Part shown: one piece after another, positions 19,318 to 28,496 of the stretch
How the letters are laid out: the number at the start of each line of letters is the position of its first letter
How positions within the stretch are numbered: the first letter of the stretch is position 1
Assembly (NCBI RefSeq): GCF_900167435.1
Contig: NZ_FUWS01000006.1
Coordinates: 310,001 to 374,000, forward strand
Length of the DNA: 64,000 nt
From: Marinactinospora thermotolerans DSM 45154
Lineage (GTDB): Bacteria; Actinomycetota; Actinomycetes; Streptosporangiales; Streptosporangiaceae
Direction: 5' to 3'
Made by a program: the position numbers and the translations under genes
Notes under the pieces: model-generated
The model's input: only the letters and a program-made list of their open reading frames with translations
What the model was told of the DNA's origin: nothing
Databases searched by the model: none

Positions 19318-20319
19318 TCACACCGCGGGGATCCCGGTTTCCCGGGGCATGCCGTCGCGCACCACGTCGTCGAGGACGCCGGGGTGGACCTCGCGCAGCC
19401 AGTGGTCGTGGTAGACGGTGTCCAGGTACCTCTCGCCGAGGTCGGGGGAGATGGCCACGGCCGTCATCCGGTCCTGCGGATCGTGTTCGGCCAGCCAGCG
19501 CGCCGCGCCCGCCACGACCGTGCCCGTTGACCCGCCGAACAGGAAGCCGCCCCGGACGAGCCGGTGGCAGAACCGCAGCGTCTCCGCCTCGGGGACCATG
19601 ACGACGTCGTCGATCCAGCGCTCGTCCAGCAGGGGCGGCCGTACCCCCGCGCCCAGCCCGGGGATGGTGCGCCGGGACGGCGGGCCGCCGAAGGTCACCG
19701 ATCCCACGCTGTCCACACCGACCACGGTGACGGGACGGTGGAAGGAGCGGAAGAAGCGGGCGCAGCCCATGAGGGTGCCGGTGGTGCCCGCCCCCACGAA
19801 CACGACGTCGACCCCGGGGAACTGACGCGCGATCTCCTCGGCCGTCGTCGCGTGATGCGCCCGCCAGTTGCCGGGGTTGGCGTACTGGTTGAGCCACACC
19901 ATCCGCTCGCCGGAGTCGGCCAGCGACCGGACCAGGGCGATGCGGGCGGCCAGGAAACCCCCCTCGTCGTGAGGGCGGTCGACGACGCGGACCTCACCGC
20001 CCAGGGCCTTCACGAGCCGGCGGGTCGCCAGGTTGCACCGGGGGTCGGTGACGCAGACGAAGCGGTACCCCCGGGCGGCCGCGATGACGCTGAGGGCGAC
20101 CCCGAGGTTTCCCGAGGAGGACTCGACGATCGTGTCCCCCGGTCGCAGGAGACCGCGCTCCTCCGCGTCGCGGACCATGGCCGAGGCCGCCTTGAGCTTG
20201 ACGGAACCCGCGAAGTTGAAGCCCTCGCACTTGAGGTAGAGCGGGACACCGAGGCAGCGCCGCAGGTCGACGTAGAGGTCGGAGACGTTGAACTCGGCGG
20301 GCGTCTGGATCACGGGCAC
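19318..20319 (-). CDS. sbnA: SbnA-like PLP enzyme for L-2,3-diaminopropionate synthesis
   Basis: A 333-residue fold-type II PLP enzyme of the cysteine synthase superfamily. The family member SbnA condenses O-phospho-L-serine with L-glutamate to give N-(1-amino-1-carboxyethyl)-glutamate. Visible features are the PLP lysine about residue 41 in [10 protein letters not shown], the [11 protein letters not shown] substrate loop, a glycine-rich phosphate loop [10 protein letters not shown], and FGGSTGTV near the C-terminus. Two GTG starts are possible (20319, 20313); I chose the first, with GGAGG 8 nt upstream. It begins 5 nt after sbnB and ends 113 nt before the first NRPS. The pairing with an SbnB-like dehydrogenase distinguishes it from ordinary cysteine synthases. 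Confidence 0.93.
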   Translation of the reverse strand: MPVIQTPAEFNVSDLYVDLRRCLGVPLYLKCEGFNFAGSVKLKAASAMVRDAEERGLLRPGDTIVESSSGNLGVALSVIAAARGYRFVCVTDPRCNLATRRLVKALGGEVRVVDRPHDEGGFLAARIALVRSLADSGERMVWLNQYANPGNWRAHHATTAEEIARQFPGVDVVFVGAGTTGTLMGCARFFRSFHRPVTVVGVDSVGSVTFGGPPSRRTIPGLGAGVRPPLLDERWIDDVVMVPEAETLRFCHRLVRGGFLFGGSTGTVVAGAARWLAEHDPQDRMTAVAISPDLGERYLDTVYHDHWLREVHPGVLDDVVRDGMPRETGIPAV

Positions 20320-20324
20320 GGCGG

Positions 20325-21407
20325 CTACCTCCGGGGCTGCGCTGTGGACGTGGCGGGCGGCCGGTTGCCCGCGTTCCCGTGCCGGTCGAGGTCGTGGAAG
20401 AAGTCCGGCACCACCACGGCCTCCCCCTCGGCGGTGACCCGGTCGTAGACGTGACGGCCCACCGCCAGGTCGAGGATCCCCAGGCCGAAGGGGGAGAAGA
20501 CCAACGGCCGGTCGGGGGCCGGGGCGATCCGGCCGAGCAGGATGTCGGCGAGCGTGCCGGTGATGAAGTCGCGGTTGCCGGTCCGTTGCTCGACCAGGTG
20601 GGGGGAGGTCTGCGCCTTCAGGCAGTGGTCGAGGTCGTCGACGATGTTGTCGGCGGCCAGGATCACCTCCTCGCCCAGGTCGCGGAGGGACAGGTGGAGG
20701 ACGATCGGGGCGTGGTCGAACCATTCGGGCCGGTGGACGTGGGGTGTCGCGGCGACGGTGGCGAAGACGACGAGGTCGCTGGAGCGGATGAGGGCCTCGG
20801 CGTCGGCGTGGACGGTGACGTCGGCCTGTTCCCCGGCACCGCGCAGGTAGCCGCGGAAGCCCCGCGCGTGCTCGGCGGACAGGTCGAACAGTCCCACCTC
20901 GTCGAAGGACCACCCGGTCGCGGCCAGGTAGGTGTGAACGTAGCGGGCGATCAGCCCGGTCCCGACGAAGCCGACCCGCCGGGGACGTCCGCGGCGCCGT
21001 GACAGGTGGTCGGCGGCCAGCGCGGCGGAGGCCGCCGTCCGCGCGGCGCTGATGATGGAGCTCTCCAGGCAGGCCAGGGGGTAGCCGGTGGCGGGGTCGT
21101 TGAGGACGAGCACGGCGGAGGCCCGCGGGATCCCCTTGTCGACGTTCTCGGGGAAGCTGGATATCCACTTCAGGCCGTCGACGCCGAACCGTCCGCCGAT
21201 GGAGGCCGGAAGGGCGATGATCCGCGCCGAGGGGCGGTCGGCGAACCTGAGGAAGTACGACGGGGGGTTGTTCGACGCTCCCGCGTCGTGCAGCAGATAC
21301 GCCTCTTCGACAATGCCGACGACCTTTTCCACGGAGGCCGAGAGAACGGATTCGACCTGGGATCCGGTTATCACGGAAAAGGAAGGAATCAATTCTGGTT
21401 CCGGCAT
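20325..21407 (-). CDS. sbnB: SbnB-like dehydrogenase for L-2,3-diaminopropionate synthesis
   Basis: A 360-residue protein of the ornithine cyclodeaminase/mu-crystallin family. In the SbnB branch it oxidatively cleaves N-(1-amino-1-carboxyethyl)-glutamate with NAD+, yielding L-2,3-diaminopropionate and 2-oxoglutarate. The Rossmann motif GFVGTGLIARYV lies at about residues 148-159. The N-terminal half has family segments such as DGLKWISSFPENVDKG and CLESSIISAARTAA. ATG at 21407 follows GAGGGGG. It is the first gene of the operon, 5 nt ahead of sbnA, so the two enzymes would supply the non-proteinogenic residue directly to the NRPS. The promoter must lie in the long intergenic region to its right. 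Confidence 0.93.
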   Translation of the reverse strand: MPEPELIPSFSVITGSQVESVLSASVEKVVGIVEEAYLLHDAGASNNPPSYFLRFADRPSARIIALPASIGGRFGVDGLKWISSFPENVDKGIPRASAVLVLNDPATGYPLACLESSIISAARTAASAALAADHLSRRRGRPRRVGFVGTGLIARYVHTYLAATGWSFDEVGLFDLSAEHARGFRGYLRGAGEQADVTVHADAEALIRSSDLVVFATVAATPHVHRPEWFDHAPIVLHLSLRDLGEEVILAADNIVDDLDHCLKAQTSPHLVEQRTGNRDFITGTLADILLGRIAPAPDRPLVFSPFGLGILDLAVGRHVYDRVTAEGEAVVVPDFFHDLDRHGNAGNRPPATSTAQPRR

Positions 21408-22160
21408 GGCAATCCCCCTCGCGCACTAAGAGACCACAGCGGTGACCCCGCGCCGGATCGGCGCAGGGCAGACACTACATGCGCTTTCTCGGCCTCTCCC
21501 CGCGGAGAATGATCACCGCCACGCTTCCGTATTTGTCTTCGCGTCACACATCTGGTAAAAAATTACTAAGTTTCTTCAAACAAGACATAAGCCAACAAAG
21601 CAACACAGAGCCGGATATGAATTCATCCACCATCGGTGGTCCGCATATCGACGCATCGCTCCTATTGCCGGCAGCACCCCGATCCCTCCTGTCCGGAAAC
21701 GGCCAGAAGGGGCGGGACACGCTCAACGACTTAAGCGACATTCCACTTAGACCATCACAGACTTCCCAGTGGCACCTTGACCGGCCCCTCCGCACACCGG
21801 AATCGGCGAGGAGACCCACCGTCCGATCAGGCGGGACCGGACTCCCACATCCCGCATGGACGGCCCCACGAGAACGTCGGCACACCGCCCTCGACACCGA
21901 CGCGAACAACACTCCCCACCCACGGAAACCATCACTCCGGAACTCGCACACGCGCCTGACGCGGTGCGGGACCGGCACCACCCGGGAAAAGGCTCGCCCG
22001 GCTTTCCACCGCGCCATCCCACGGGCGAAGATCCGGTCGGTGCGATAAACCGCGCTTTCAAACGTCCGCATATCCACGTCCGCTTTGCCGGGCAACGCCG
22101 ACTTCGACGTGTGCATAGAATCCGAAGCGTCCGAGGTTGAGCATCGAGAAAAGGCGCCCT
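21408..22160. promoter_or_regulatory. Divergent regulatory region between NRPS operon and ABC exporter
   Basis: A 753-bp gene-free stretch between diverging operons. It contains an island of strikingly low GC for this genome at about 21530-21640 (runs such as TAAAAAATTACTAAG), and a short hairpin, CCACC-ATC-GGTGG, near 21628-21640. Frames on both strands here look like noise. It should carry the promoters of both sbnB and the ABC genes. I cannot fix exact -10/-35 boxes, and I see no iron-box palindrome. Confidence 0.55.
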
Positions 22161-23132
22161 ATGGAGCATGATGTCGAGGCGGAACATCTGGTCAAACGTT
22201 TCGGCGAGCACACCGCCGTACGCGATGTCAGCTTGCGGGTTCCGGCCGGCAGCGTTCTCGGGCTGCTGGGCCCCAACGGCGCCGGAAAGACGACCACGGT
22301 ACGCATGCTCGCCACCTTGGTCGAGCCCGATTCCGGCACCGCCCGCGTGGCCGGCCTGGACGTGGTGGCCGACGCCCGGCGCGTCCGCCGCCACATCGGG
22401 CTGACCGGACAGTACGCCACCGTCGACGGGCTGCTGACCGGGCGCCAGAACCTCGTCCTGCTGGGCCGGCTGCTGCGCCTGGGACGGCGCGGCGCGGCGC
22501 GGCGGGCCGCGGAGCTGCTCGAACGGTTCCAGCTCACCCAGGCGGCCGACCGTCCCGTCGGCACGTACTCGGGCGGCATGCGCCGCCGGCTCGACCTGGC
22601 GACCTGCCTCATCGGCGAACCCCGGGTGATCTTCCTGGACGAGCCGACCACCGGACTCGACCCCACCAGCCGTGTCCTGCTGTGGCAGACCATCCGGGAA
22701 CAGGTGGCCGCGGGCACCACCATCCTGCTCACCACGCAGTACCTCGAAGAGGCCGACCAGCTCTCGGACCACATCGTGGTCATCGACCGCGGCCGGGTCA
22801 TCGCCGAGGGGACCCCCGACCAGTTGAAGGACAGCGTGGGCCGGGAACAGGTCGAGATCCGCCTCGCCGACCCCGGCCACGCCGAGACCGCCGCCGCCGT
22901 CCTGCGCCGCCAGGGCGGGGAGCCGGCCCTTGAGCAGGGCGGCCGGAGGGTGACCGCCACCCTCTCCGGGAACCTGCCCATGATCTCCCGGGTGACCGCG
23001 GACCTGGCCGAGGCCGGCGTGGCCGTCACCGAGGTCACCCTGCGCCGTCCGTCGCTGGACGAGGTCTTCTTCCAGTTGACCGGCGCGACCGCGCAGTCCA
23101 CCGGCCCGGCCCCGCGGAAGGAGCAGGCATGA
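22161..23132 (+). CDS. DrrA-type ABC transporter ATP-binding protein
   Basis: A 323-residue ATPase of the DrrA/ABC-2 drug-exporter class. It has Walker A GPNGAGKTTT, signature YSGGMRRRLDLA, Walker B VIFLDEPTTGLDPTSR, and a typical DrrA C-terminal extension ending in RRPSLDEVFFQLTG. It energises export of hydrophobic compounds by the membrane partner encoded next. ATG 22161 was chosen (MEHDVEAEHLVKRFG) over an upstream TTG because the homologous fold starts there; AAAAGG precedes it. It overlaps the permease gene by 4 nt (ATGA). Divergence from the NRPS operon makes it a good candidate for exporting, or giving resistance to, the peptide product, but this is inferred from position only. Confidence 0.92.
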   Translation: MEHDVEAEHLVKRFGEHTAVRDVSLRVPAGSVLGLLGPNGAGKTTTVRMLATLVEPDSGTARVAGLDVVADARRVRRHIGLTGQYATVDGLLTGRQNLVLLGRLLRLGRRGAARRAAELLERFQLTQAADRPVGTYSGGMRRRLDLATCLIGEPRVIFLDEPTTGLDPTSRVLLWQTIREQVAAGTTILLTTQYLEEADQLSDHIVVIDRGRVIAEGTPDQLKDSVGREQVEIRLADPGHAETAAAVLRRQGGEPALEQGGRRVTATLSGNLPMISRVTADLAEAGVAVTEVTLRRPSLDEVFFQLTGATAQSTGPAPRKEQA

Positions 23133-23971
23133 GCCGTACCGCCCCGATCCCCGACGACGGCCCGCTCCTGCGGCTCGCCCACGCCGTCCACGACGGGTTC
23201 GTCCTCGCCGGCCGGCACCTGACCCACCTGGGACGCACCCCGGAGAAGATCGTCACCGGGACCCTGACCCCCGCGGTGATCGCGGTGGCGCTGGGCTACC
23301 TGTTCGACGGCGTCGTGACGGTCGGCGCCGTGCCCGACTACACCGCCTTCATCATGCCCGGCGTACTCGCCCAGGTCGCCCTGTACGGCATCGGGACGAC
23401 CGCGCTGGGGGTGGTGGCCGACCTGGACAACGGCATCACCGACCGCTTCCGCTCCCTGCCGATCTCGCGCTCCTCGGTGCTGGTCGGCCACACCCTGGCC
23501 GACCTGGTGGTGACCGCGGTCAACCTGGTCCTGGTCGCCCTCGTGGGGTTCGCCATCGGCTGGCGGATCGACGCCCCCGCCGCGCACGTTCTCGCCGCGC
23601 TCGGCCTGCTGCTGCTCTTCGGGTACGCGATGCTGTGGGTCGGCGTCCTGCTGGGCCTGGCGCTGCGCACGCCCGACACCGTCAACTCCGTGTCGGGACT
23701 GGTCCTGGTGGTGTTCTCGTTCCTGTCCACGTCCTTCATCCCCGTGGAGGCGCTGCCCTCCGGAGTGGCCCAGGTCGCCGCCTGGAACCCGGTCACCGCG
23801 CTGGTCACGGCGGTGCGCGACCTGCTCGGCGGGCCCGGGGGCGTGGTGGCGGCCGATCCCCCGCTGCCGGTGGAGCACCCCCTGCCCGTGCTGTTCGCGG
23901 CCGTCGCGCTGGTGCTGGTGGTGGCCGTCCCGATCGGCACCCGCGCCCACCACCGCGCCGCCGCCCGCTGA
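23129..23971 (+). CDS. DrrB-type ABC-2 transporter permease
   Basis: A 280-residue ABC-2 family permease with about six predicted membrane helices, including segments around GTLTPAVIAVALGYLF, VTAVNLVLVALVGFAIG, LAALGLLLLFGYAMLW and LVLVVFSFLSTSFIP. Between helices 2 and 3 it has the family loop DLDNGITDRFRSLPISRSSVLVG, where DrrB proteins contact the ATPase. The start ATG overlaps the ATPase stop (ATGA), so the two are translationally coupled and would form a DrrA2B2-like exporter. It converges on the response regulator gene, with a bidirectional hairpin between them. Confidence 0.92.
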   Translation: MSRTAPIPDDGPLLRLAHAVHDGFVLAGRHLTHLGRTPEKIVTGTLTPAVIAVALGYLFDGVVTVGAVPDYTAFIMPGVLAQVALYGIGTTALGVVADLDNGITDRFRSLPISRSSVLVGHTLADLVVTAVNLVLVALVGFAIGWRIDAPAAHVLAALGLLLLFGYAMLWVGVLLGLALRTPDTVNSVSGLVLVVFSFLSTSFIPVEALPSGVAQVAAWNPVTALVTAVRDLLGGPGGVVAADPPLPVEHPLPVLFAAVALVLVVAVPIGTRAHHRAAAR

Positions 23972-23978
23972 GGGCGAG

Positions 23979-24009
23979 GGGGGCGGCGCCGTTCTCGGGC
24001 GCCGCCCCC
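23979..24009. terminator. Bidirectional hairpin terminator
   Basis: GGGGGCGGCGCC (23979-23990) pairs with GGCGCCGCCCCC (23998-24009) around a 7-nt loop. It fills the 44-bp gap between the convergent permease and response regulator genes, so it can serve both. Confidence 0.85.
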
Positions 24010-24015
24010 GTCCGC

Positions 24016-24738
24016 TCACGGCCGCCTCCCTCCGGTCCGGCGAGCGGGTTCCCCTCGGGCCACGGGGCGGGGCAGGGGGGTATCGGCGCCGCGGTCGCGG
24101 TCGAGGTAGGCCAGGACGGCGCGGACCCGCCGGTTGTCGTCGTCGGAGACCGGCAGGTCCAGTTTCATGAAGATGTTCGCGGTGTGCTTGGCCACCGCCC
24201 GTTCCGTGATGACCAGGTGTTTGGAGATCGCGCTGTTGGACCGCCCCTCGGCCATGAGGGACAGCACCTCGCGTTCGCGCGGGGTCAGCTCCGCGATCGG
24301 GTCGTCGGTCCGATGGCGGCGCAGGAGCTTGGCGATCACCTCGGGGTCCATGACCGTGCCGCCCTCGGCGATCCGCCGCACCGCCTCGACGAACTGGGCG
24401 GAGTCGGTCACCCGCTCCTTGAGCAGGTAGCCGATCGCGCCGCTGCCGTCGGCCAGCAGTTCCGAGGCGTAGATCTGCTCGACGTATTGCGACAGGACCA
24501 GGATCGGCAGCCGGGGGACGCGCTCGCGTACCCGAAGCGCCGCCCGGATCCCCTCGTCGGTGAAGGTCGGCGGCAGGCGGACGTCGACGATGGCCACGTC
24601 CGGCCGGTGTTCGAGCAGCGCGCGTTCCAGCTCCGCCCCGTCCTCCACCGCGGCGACGATCGTGAAGCCGAACGCCTCCAGCATCCGGACCAGGCCGTCG
24701 CGCAGGAGGAAGAGGTCTTCGGCTAGGACAACGCGCAC
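24016..24738 (-). CDS. NarL/LuxR-type response regulator
   Basis: A 240-residue two-component regulator. The receiver domain has the acidic pair E7/D8, phospho-acceptor D52 (AIVDVRLP) and the conserved lysine K107 (YLLKERV). The C-terminal LuxR-type helix-turn-helix begins at LTPREREVL (about 149) and includes SNSAISKHLVITERAVAKHTANIFMK. GTG 24738 lies inside the 3' end of the histidine kinase gene (16-nt overlap), with GGAGG close upstream, so the pair is translationally coupled. It is expected to be phosphorylated by the adjacent kinase and to bind DNA as a dimer. The dyad between the kinase and the MMPL gene is a plausible target. The extended C-terminal tail is probably disordered. Confidence 0.93.
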   Translation of the reverse strand: MRVVLAEDLFLLRDGLVRMLEAFGFTIVAAVEDGAELERALLEHRPDVAIVDVRLPPTFTDEGIRAALRVRERVPRLPILVLSQYVEQIYASELLADGSGAIGYLLKERVTDSAQFVEAVRRIAEGGTVMDPEVIAKLLRRHRTDDPIAELTPREREVLSLMAEGRSNSAISKHLVITERAVAKHTANIFMKLDLPVSDDDNRRVRAVLAYLDRDRGADTPLPRPVARGEPARRTGGRRP

Positions 24739-26024
24739 GGGACCTCCATCGTGACGACCGTGGGGCCGCCCTCGGGACTGATCAGGGCGAGTATCCCGTC
24801 GAACGTGGCCAGCCGGCGGGTGATGCCCTCGATGCCACCGCCCCGGCCGGGGTCGGCCCCGCCACGCCCGTCGTCGGTGACGACCGCCCGCAGCACCCCG
24901 TCGGCGTGGCCGACGTCGATCCAGACGCCGCGCGCCTCACTGTGCTTGGCGGCGTTGGCCAGGGCCTCGCAGATCCCGAAGTACACGGCGGCCTCGACGG
25001 GCGCCGGAGGGCGGGCGTCCGGCAGGTCGACGTCCACCTCGACCCGCAGGGGGCTCTCCAGGGCGATCGTGCGCACGGCGTCGCCCAGCCCGCGGTCGGC
25101 GAGGATCGGCGGATGGATGCCCCGGACGAGATCGCGTAGTTCGGAGAGCGCCTTGCCCGAGGCCGCGCGCGCCTCCTTGAGCATGGCGCGGGCCGCCTGG
25201 ACGTCGTGGTCGAGGAGCTGCTCGGCGGTGTCCAGGGTCATCCCCACGGCGACGAAGCGGGCCTGGGCGCCGTCGTGCAGGTCGCGTTCGATGCGCCGCA
25301 GTTCGGCGGCGGAGGTGTCCACCGCGTCCTCGCGGGTGCGCTGGAGCAGGTCCACCCGGTGGCCGAGGCGGGCACGCTGGTCGGGGCCCAGGAGCAGGGC
25401 CGCGAAACGGGCGTCGGCGTCGACGAGCGCGCTCCCGTATCGGGCCAGGACGGGGATCGTCCACAGCGTCAGGGGCAGCGCGACGAGGGCGTGGACCTGG
25501 TTGCCCACCGGAACGAAGAGGAACCAGGTCCCTCCCCCGGCCATGGCGAGCGACGGCCAGACGAACTGGTAGACGACCCCCCACACCGGCGCCAGGAGCA
25601 GCGCCGCGGGCAGCAGCGTCACCACACCGCCGACCACCGGCGCGGTCAGCAGCCACAGCGCGTCGCGCCAGGTGGCCCGGTCCCCGAGCGTCCAGGCGAC
25701 CTGGCGGATCCGGCCGGCCGCGCCGGAGCCGAAACCCGGTTCGGCCTGGTAGGGGGCTGGTATGCGCAGCCCCGACCAGCGTTCGGCCAGGTCGCGCCGT
25801 AGGCCGGTGTGGGAGCGGATCGCGGCGATCGCCCAGGGGGTGGTGAACAGGCCGATCCCCACGGGGATCAACGCGATCGAGCACAGCAGGAACACCAGGA
25901 GCACGACCCCCAACAGGAAGGAGGAGAAGAGCAGGAGCCCCCGGCCGGCCGCGCGCAGCCCCGAACCCGGTGCCGGCGCGGTCCGTCGCGCCGTGCGCGC
26001 GCCGGTGCGGTTCTCCCCGGTCAT
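24723..26024 (-). CDS. Sensor histidine kinase (HisKA_3 family, membrane sensor)
   Basis: A 433-residue NarL-cognate kinase. The N-terminal about 200 residues contain four hydrophobic segments (around 28-60, 126-145, 146-160 and 176-195), resembling the actinobacterial 'putative sensor' membrane domain that senses envelope or membrane signals. The HisKA_3 dimerisation motif ERDLHDGAQARFV places the phosphorylated histidine at about H250. The HATPase part shows the N box EALANAAKHS and G boxes DDGRGGADPGRGGGIEGI. It is transcribed with the response regulator and diverges from the MMPL exporter gene. The signal is unknown; cell-envelope stress or an antibiotic peptide is a reasonable inference from the neighbourhood. 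Confidence 0.93.
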   Translation of the reverse strand: MTGENRTGARTARRTAPAPGSGLRAAGRGLLLFSSFLLGVVLLVFLLCSIALIPVGIGLFTTPWAIAAIRSHTGLRRDLAERWSGLRIPAPYQAEPGFGSGAAGRIRQVAWTLGDRATWRDALWLLTAPVVGGVVTLLPAALLLAPVWGVVYQFVWPSLAMAGGGTWFLFVPVGNQVHALVALPLTLWTIPVLARYGSALVDADARFAALLLGPDQRARLGHRVDLLQRTREDAVDTSAAELRRIERDLHDGAQARFVAVGMTLDTAEQLLDHDVQAARAMLKEARAASGKALSELRDLVRGIHPPILADRGLGDAVRTIALESPLRVEVDVDLPDARPPAPVEAAVYFGICEALANAAKHSEARGVWIDVGHADGVLRAVVTDDGRGGADPGRGGGIEGITRRLATFDGILALISPEGGPTVVTMEVPCALS

Positions 26025-26140
26025 CGTCTCCCCTCTCCTGCGAACGGTCCTGTCACCGCCGTGTACCGACGGTGAACGGTTGGATCGCTACAAGTATCGA
26101 AGGGCGGTCGCCGCCGCGTCAGCGGCTTTCCTCCCGAAAC

Positions 26141-26164
26141 GGGGGTGTATCCAGGTACACCCCC
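26141..26164. promoter_or_regulatory. Perfect dyad, candidate operator
   Basis: GGGGGTGTA (26141-26149) and TACACCCCC (26156-26164) form a perfect 9-bp inverted repeat with a 6-nt spacer. It is centred between the divergent kinase (start 26024) and MMPL (start 26262) genes. Size and symmetry fit a dimeric NarL-type regulator site. Assignment to the adjacent regulator is inference. Confidence 0.6.
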
Positions 26165-26261
26165 GGTCCGGGTTCCACCCCCATTCCGGTTCTGACCGGC
26201 GCTTTCTAGGCTCTCGATGCCATCGGCCACCTCCGGCCAACGGTCCATCCAAGGAGCAGGA

Positions 26262-28496
26262 ATGCGACGCCCCGAAAATCGCGCCGCCGCGCTGGGCATG
26301 TGGAGTGCCCGGCACCGCTGGACAGCGGTCCTCGGCTGGACGGCGTTCGTCGTCGCCGCCGTGCTGGTCGGCTCATGGCTGCCGCAGCAGGAACTGACGG
26401 ACACCGACCTCGGCACGGGCGACTCCGGGGCCGCCGCGCAGATCCTGGCCGACGCCGGCATCGAGGAGCCCGCCGGCGAGACGGTGATCGTCCACGACGA
26501 CCAGCTCACAGCGGCCGACCCGGCCTTCTCCCGCGCGGTCGACGACCTGGTGGACGCCCTGGCCGCCGAGGAGGCGGTGCGCGACGTCGTGGACCCCCGG
26601 GACAGCGGGGCCGTCTCCGCCGACGGACACTCGGTCCTCGTCGTGGCCACCCTCACGGGCGACCCCGACACCGCGCACGAACGGGTCGGACCCGTGATCC
26701 GGGCCGTCGACGAGGTCGCCGCCGACCATCCCGGCCTGGAGATCGGGCAGCTCGGCGCGGCCAGCGCCACGAAGATGGCCGACGACTTCATGGCCGGCGA
26801 CTTCACCCGGGCCGAGTGGACCGCGGTCCCCCTCGCCCTGGGCATCCTGCTGGTCGCCTTCGGCGCGTTCGCGGCGGCGCTGCTGCCCGTCGCGCTCGCC
26901 TTCACCGCCTTCCTCGCGGCGGTCGGCCTGCTGGCCGTGTTCAGCCACCTGCTCCCCGTGGACAGCGGTGCCGCGCAGGTCATGCTGGCGATGGGGCTGG
27001 CCGTGGGGGTGGACTACTGCCTGTTCTACCTGCACCGCGAGCGGCGGGAGCGGGCGGCGGGACGCGACGGGCGGACGGCGCTGCGCGTGGCCGCGGCGAC
27101 GTCGGGCCACTCCGTCCTCGTGTCGGGGGTGACCGTGGCCGTCGCGGCGTCGGGCATGTTCCTGTCCGGCCTGGTCAAGCTGGAGGGGTACGCGATGAGC
27201 GTGATCATCGTCGTGCTCGTGTCCATGCTGGGGTCGGTGACGGTGCTGCCCGCCCTGCTGTCCCTCCTCGGCGAGCGGGTCGAGTGGGGCCGCGTTCCGC
27301 TGCGCCGGCGCGCGCGCCGCTTCGGACGGGCCTCGACCGTCCTCGCCCGGCTGCTCGACCTGGCGCTGTCCCGCCCGGGCGTGTCCGCGCTCGTCACGAC
27401 GGCGTTCCTGCTGGTCCTGGTCGCCCCGGTGGGCGACATGCGCACCGAGCAGCTCCCCATGGACGAGCAGGTCCCGGCCGACTCCGCGTTGGCGGTCTCC
27501 TACCGCCTCATCGAGGACGCCTTCCCCGGGCAGGGGTCCGCGGCCAGGGTCGTCGTCACCGCGGACGACGTCACCTCGCCCCCGGTGCGCGCGGCCGTGA
27601 CCGATTTCGTCGCCGCCGCGCAGGACGGGCTGGCCTCGGGGCCGCCCCAGGTCACCGAGCACCCGGCCGAGGGGGTCGTCGTCATCGACGTTCCCGTCCC
27701 CGGTTCCGGGAGCGTGGAACGCGCCGAGGAGGCGATCTCGACCCTGCGTTCGACGACCGTCCCCGACACGCTGGGGGCGGCGGCCGGCGTCGAGCGCGCC
27801 GTGGTCGGCGGCCCCACGGCGGCCTCGATGGACTTCAACGCCGAGCTGCGCGAGGCGGTCCCGCCGGTGTTCCTGTTCGTCCTGGGCACGGCCTTCCTGT
27901 TGATGCTCGCCTCGTTCCGGTCGCTGCCGATCGCGGTCATCTCGGTGGCGCTCAACCTGCTGTCCATCGGCGCCGCCTACGGCGTCATGGTCGCGGTCTT
28001 CCAGTACGGCTGGGGCGCCTCGCTGATCGGGGCCGAACCGGTCGGGGCGATCGAGTCCTGGCTGCCCCTGTTCGTCTTCGTGGTCCTGTTCGCGTTGTCG
28101 ATGGACTACCACGTCTTCGTCGTGGCCCGCATCCACGAGGCGCGCCTGCGCGGATGCGGCACCGTCGAGGCCGTGCGGGAGGGCATCTCGGCGACGGCGG
28201 GCGCCGTCACCGCCGCCGCGGTCATCATGGTCGCCGTCTTCGCGATCTTCGGGTCGCTGTCGGTACAGCAGTTCAAGCAGATGGGGGTGGGCCTGGCCGC
28301 CGCGGTCGTCTTGGACGCCACGGTCATCAGGGTCGGGCTGCTGCCCGCGGCGATGGCGCTGTTCGGCGAGCGGGTCTGGTACCTGCCACGCTGGCTGGCC
28401 TGGTTGCCGCGGGTCTCCCACGGCGCGCCGGCCGACGCCGCGGAGGGGTCCCCGGCCGACGCGCGGCCCCGCGCCGACGCGCTGTCCCCCCGCTGA
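26262..28496 (+). CDS. MMPL-family RND-like exporter
   Basis: A 744-residue MMPL protein of the RND superfamily, proton-driven exporters of lipids, peptides or drugs. It shows the internal duplication of the family: helix 1 near residues 19-40, an extracytoplasmic domain, five clustered helices from about 185 to 350, then a second half with helix 7 (about 375-395), a second periplasmic domain and helices from about 530 to 700. The GVDYCLFYL and SMDYHVFVV motifs carry the Asp-Tyr pairs of the proton relay. ATG 26262 was chosen because AAGGAG lies just upstream; ATG 26217 has none. It diverges from the two-component system, suggesting it may be a target of it. Confidence 0.93.
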   Translation: MRRPENRAAALGMWSARHRWTAVLGWTAFVVAAVLVGSWLPQQELTDTDLGTGDSGAAAQILADAGIEEPAGETVIVHDDQLTAADPAFSRAVDDLVDALAAEEAVRDVVDPRDSGAVSADGHSVLVVATLTGDPDTAHERVGPVIRAVDEVAADHPGLEIGQLGAASATKMADDFMAGDFTRAEWTAVPLALGILLVAFGAFAAALLPVALAFTAFLAAVGLLAVFSHLLPVDSGAAQVMLAMGLAVGVDYCLFYLHRERRERAAGRDGRTALRVAAATSGHSVLVSGVTVAVAASGMFLSGLVKLEGYAMSVIIVVLVSMLGSVTVLPALLSLLGERVEWGRVPLRRRARRFGRASTVLARLLDLALSRPGVSALVTTAFLLVLVAPVGDMRTEQLPMDEQVPADSALAVSYRLIEDAFPGQGSAARVVVTADDVTSPPVRAAVTDFVAAAQDGLASGPPQVTEHPAEGVVVIDVPVPGSGSVERAEEAISTLRSTTVPDTLGAAAGVERAVVGGPTAASMDFNAELREAVPPVFLFVLGTAFLLMLASFRSLPIAVISVALNLLSIGAAYGVMVAVFQYGWGASLIGAEPVGAIESWLPLFVFVVLFALSMDYHVFVVARIHEARLRGCGTVEAVREGISATAGAVTAAAVIMVAVFAIFGSLSVQQFKQMGVGLAAAVVLDATVIRVGLLPAAMALFGERVWYLPRWLAWLPRVSHGAPADAAEGSPADARPRADALSPR

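Noticed and set aside
11687-19414. 2575-codon plus-strand frame opposite the first NRPS
   Set aside because: Mirror frame of the NRPS with reversed-codon composition (Gly/Arg/Val/His-rich); no domain recognisable.
21544-22116. 190-codon minus-strand frame upstream of the NRPS operon
   Set aside because: Composition and codon positions look random, it spans the AT-rich regulatory island, and no ribosome-binding site or family match was seen.
21408-22160. Iron-box (DmdR/IdeR-type) operator that would mark the NRPS product as a siderophore
   Set aside because: No TTAGGTTAGGCTAACCTAA-like palindrome was found; siderophore function is not supported.
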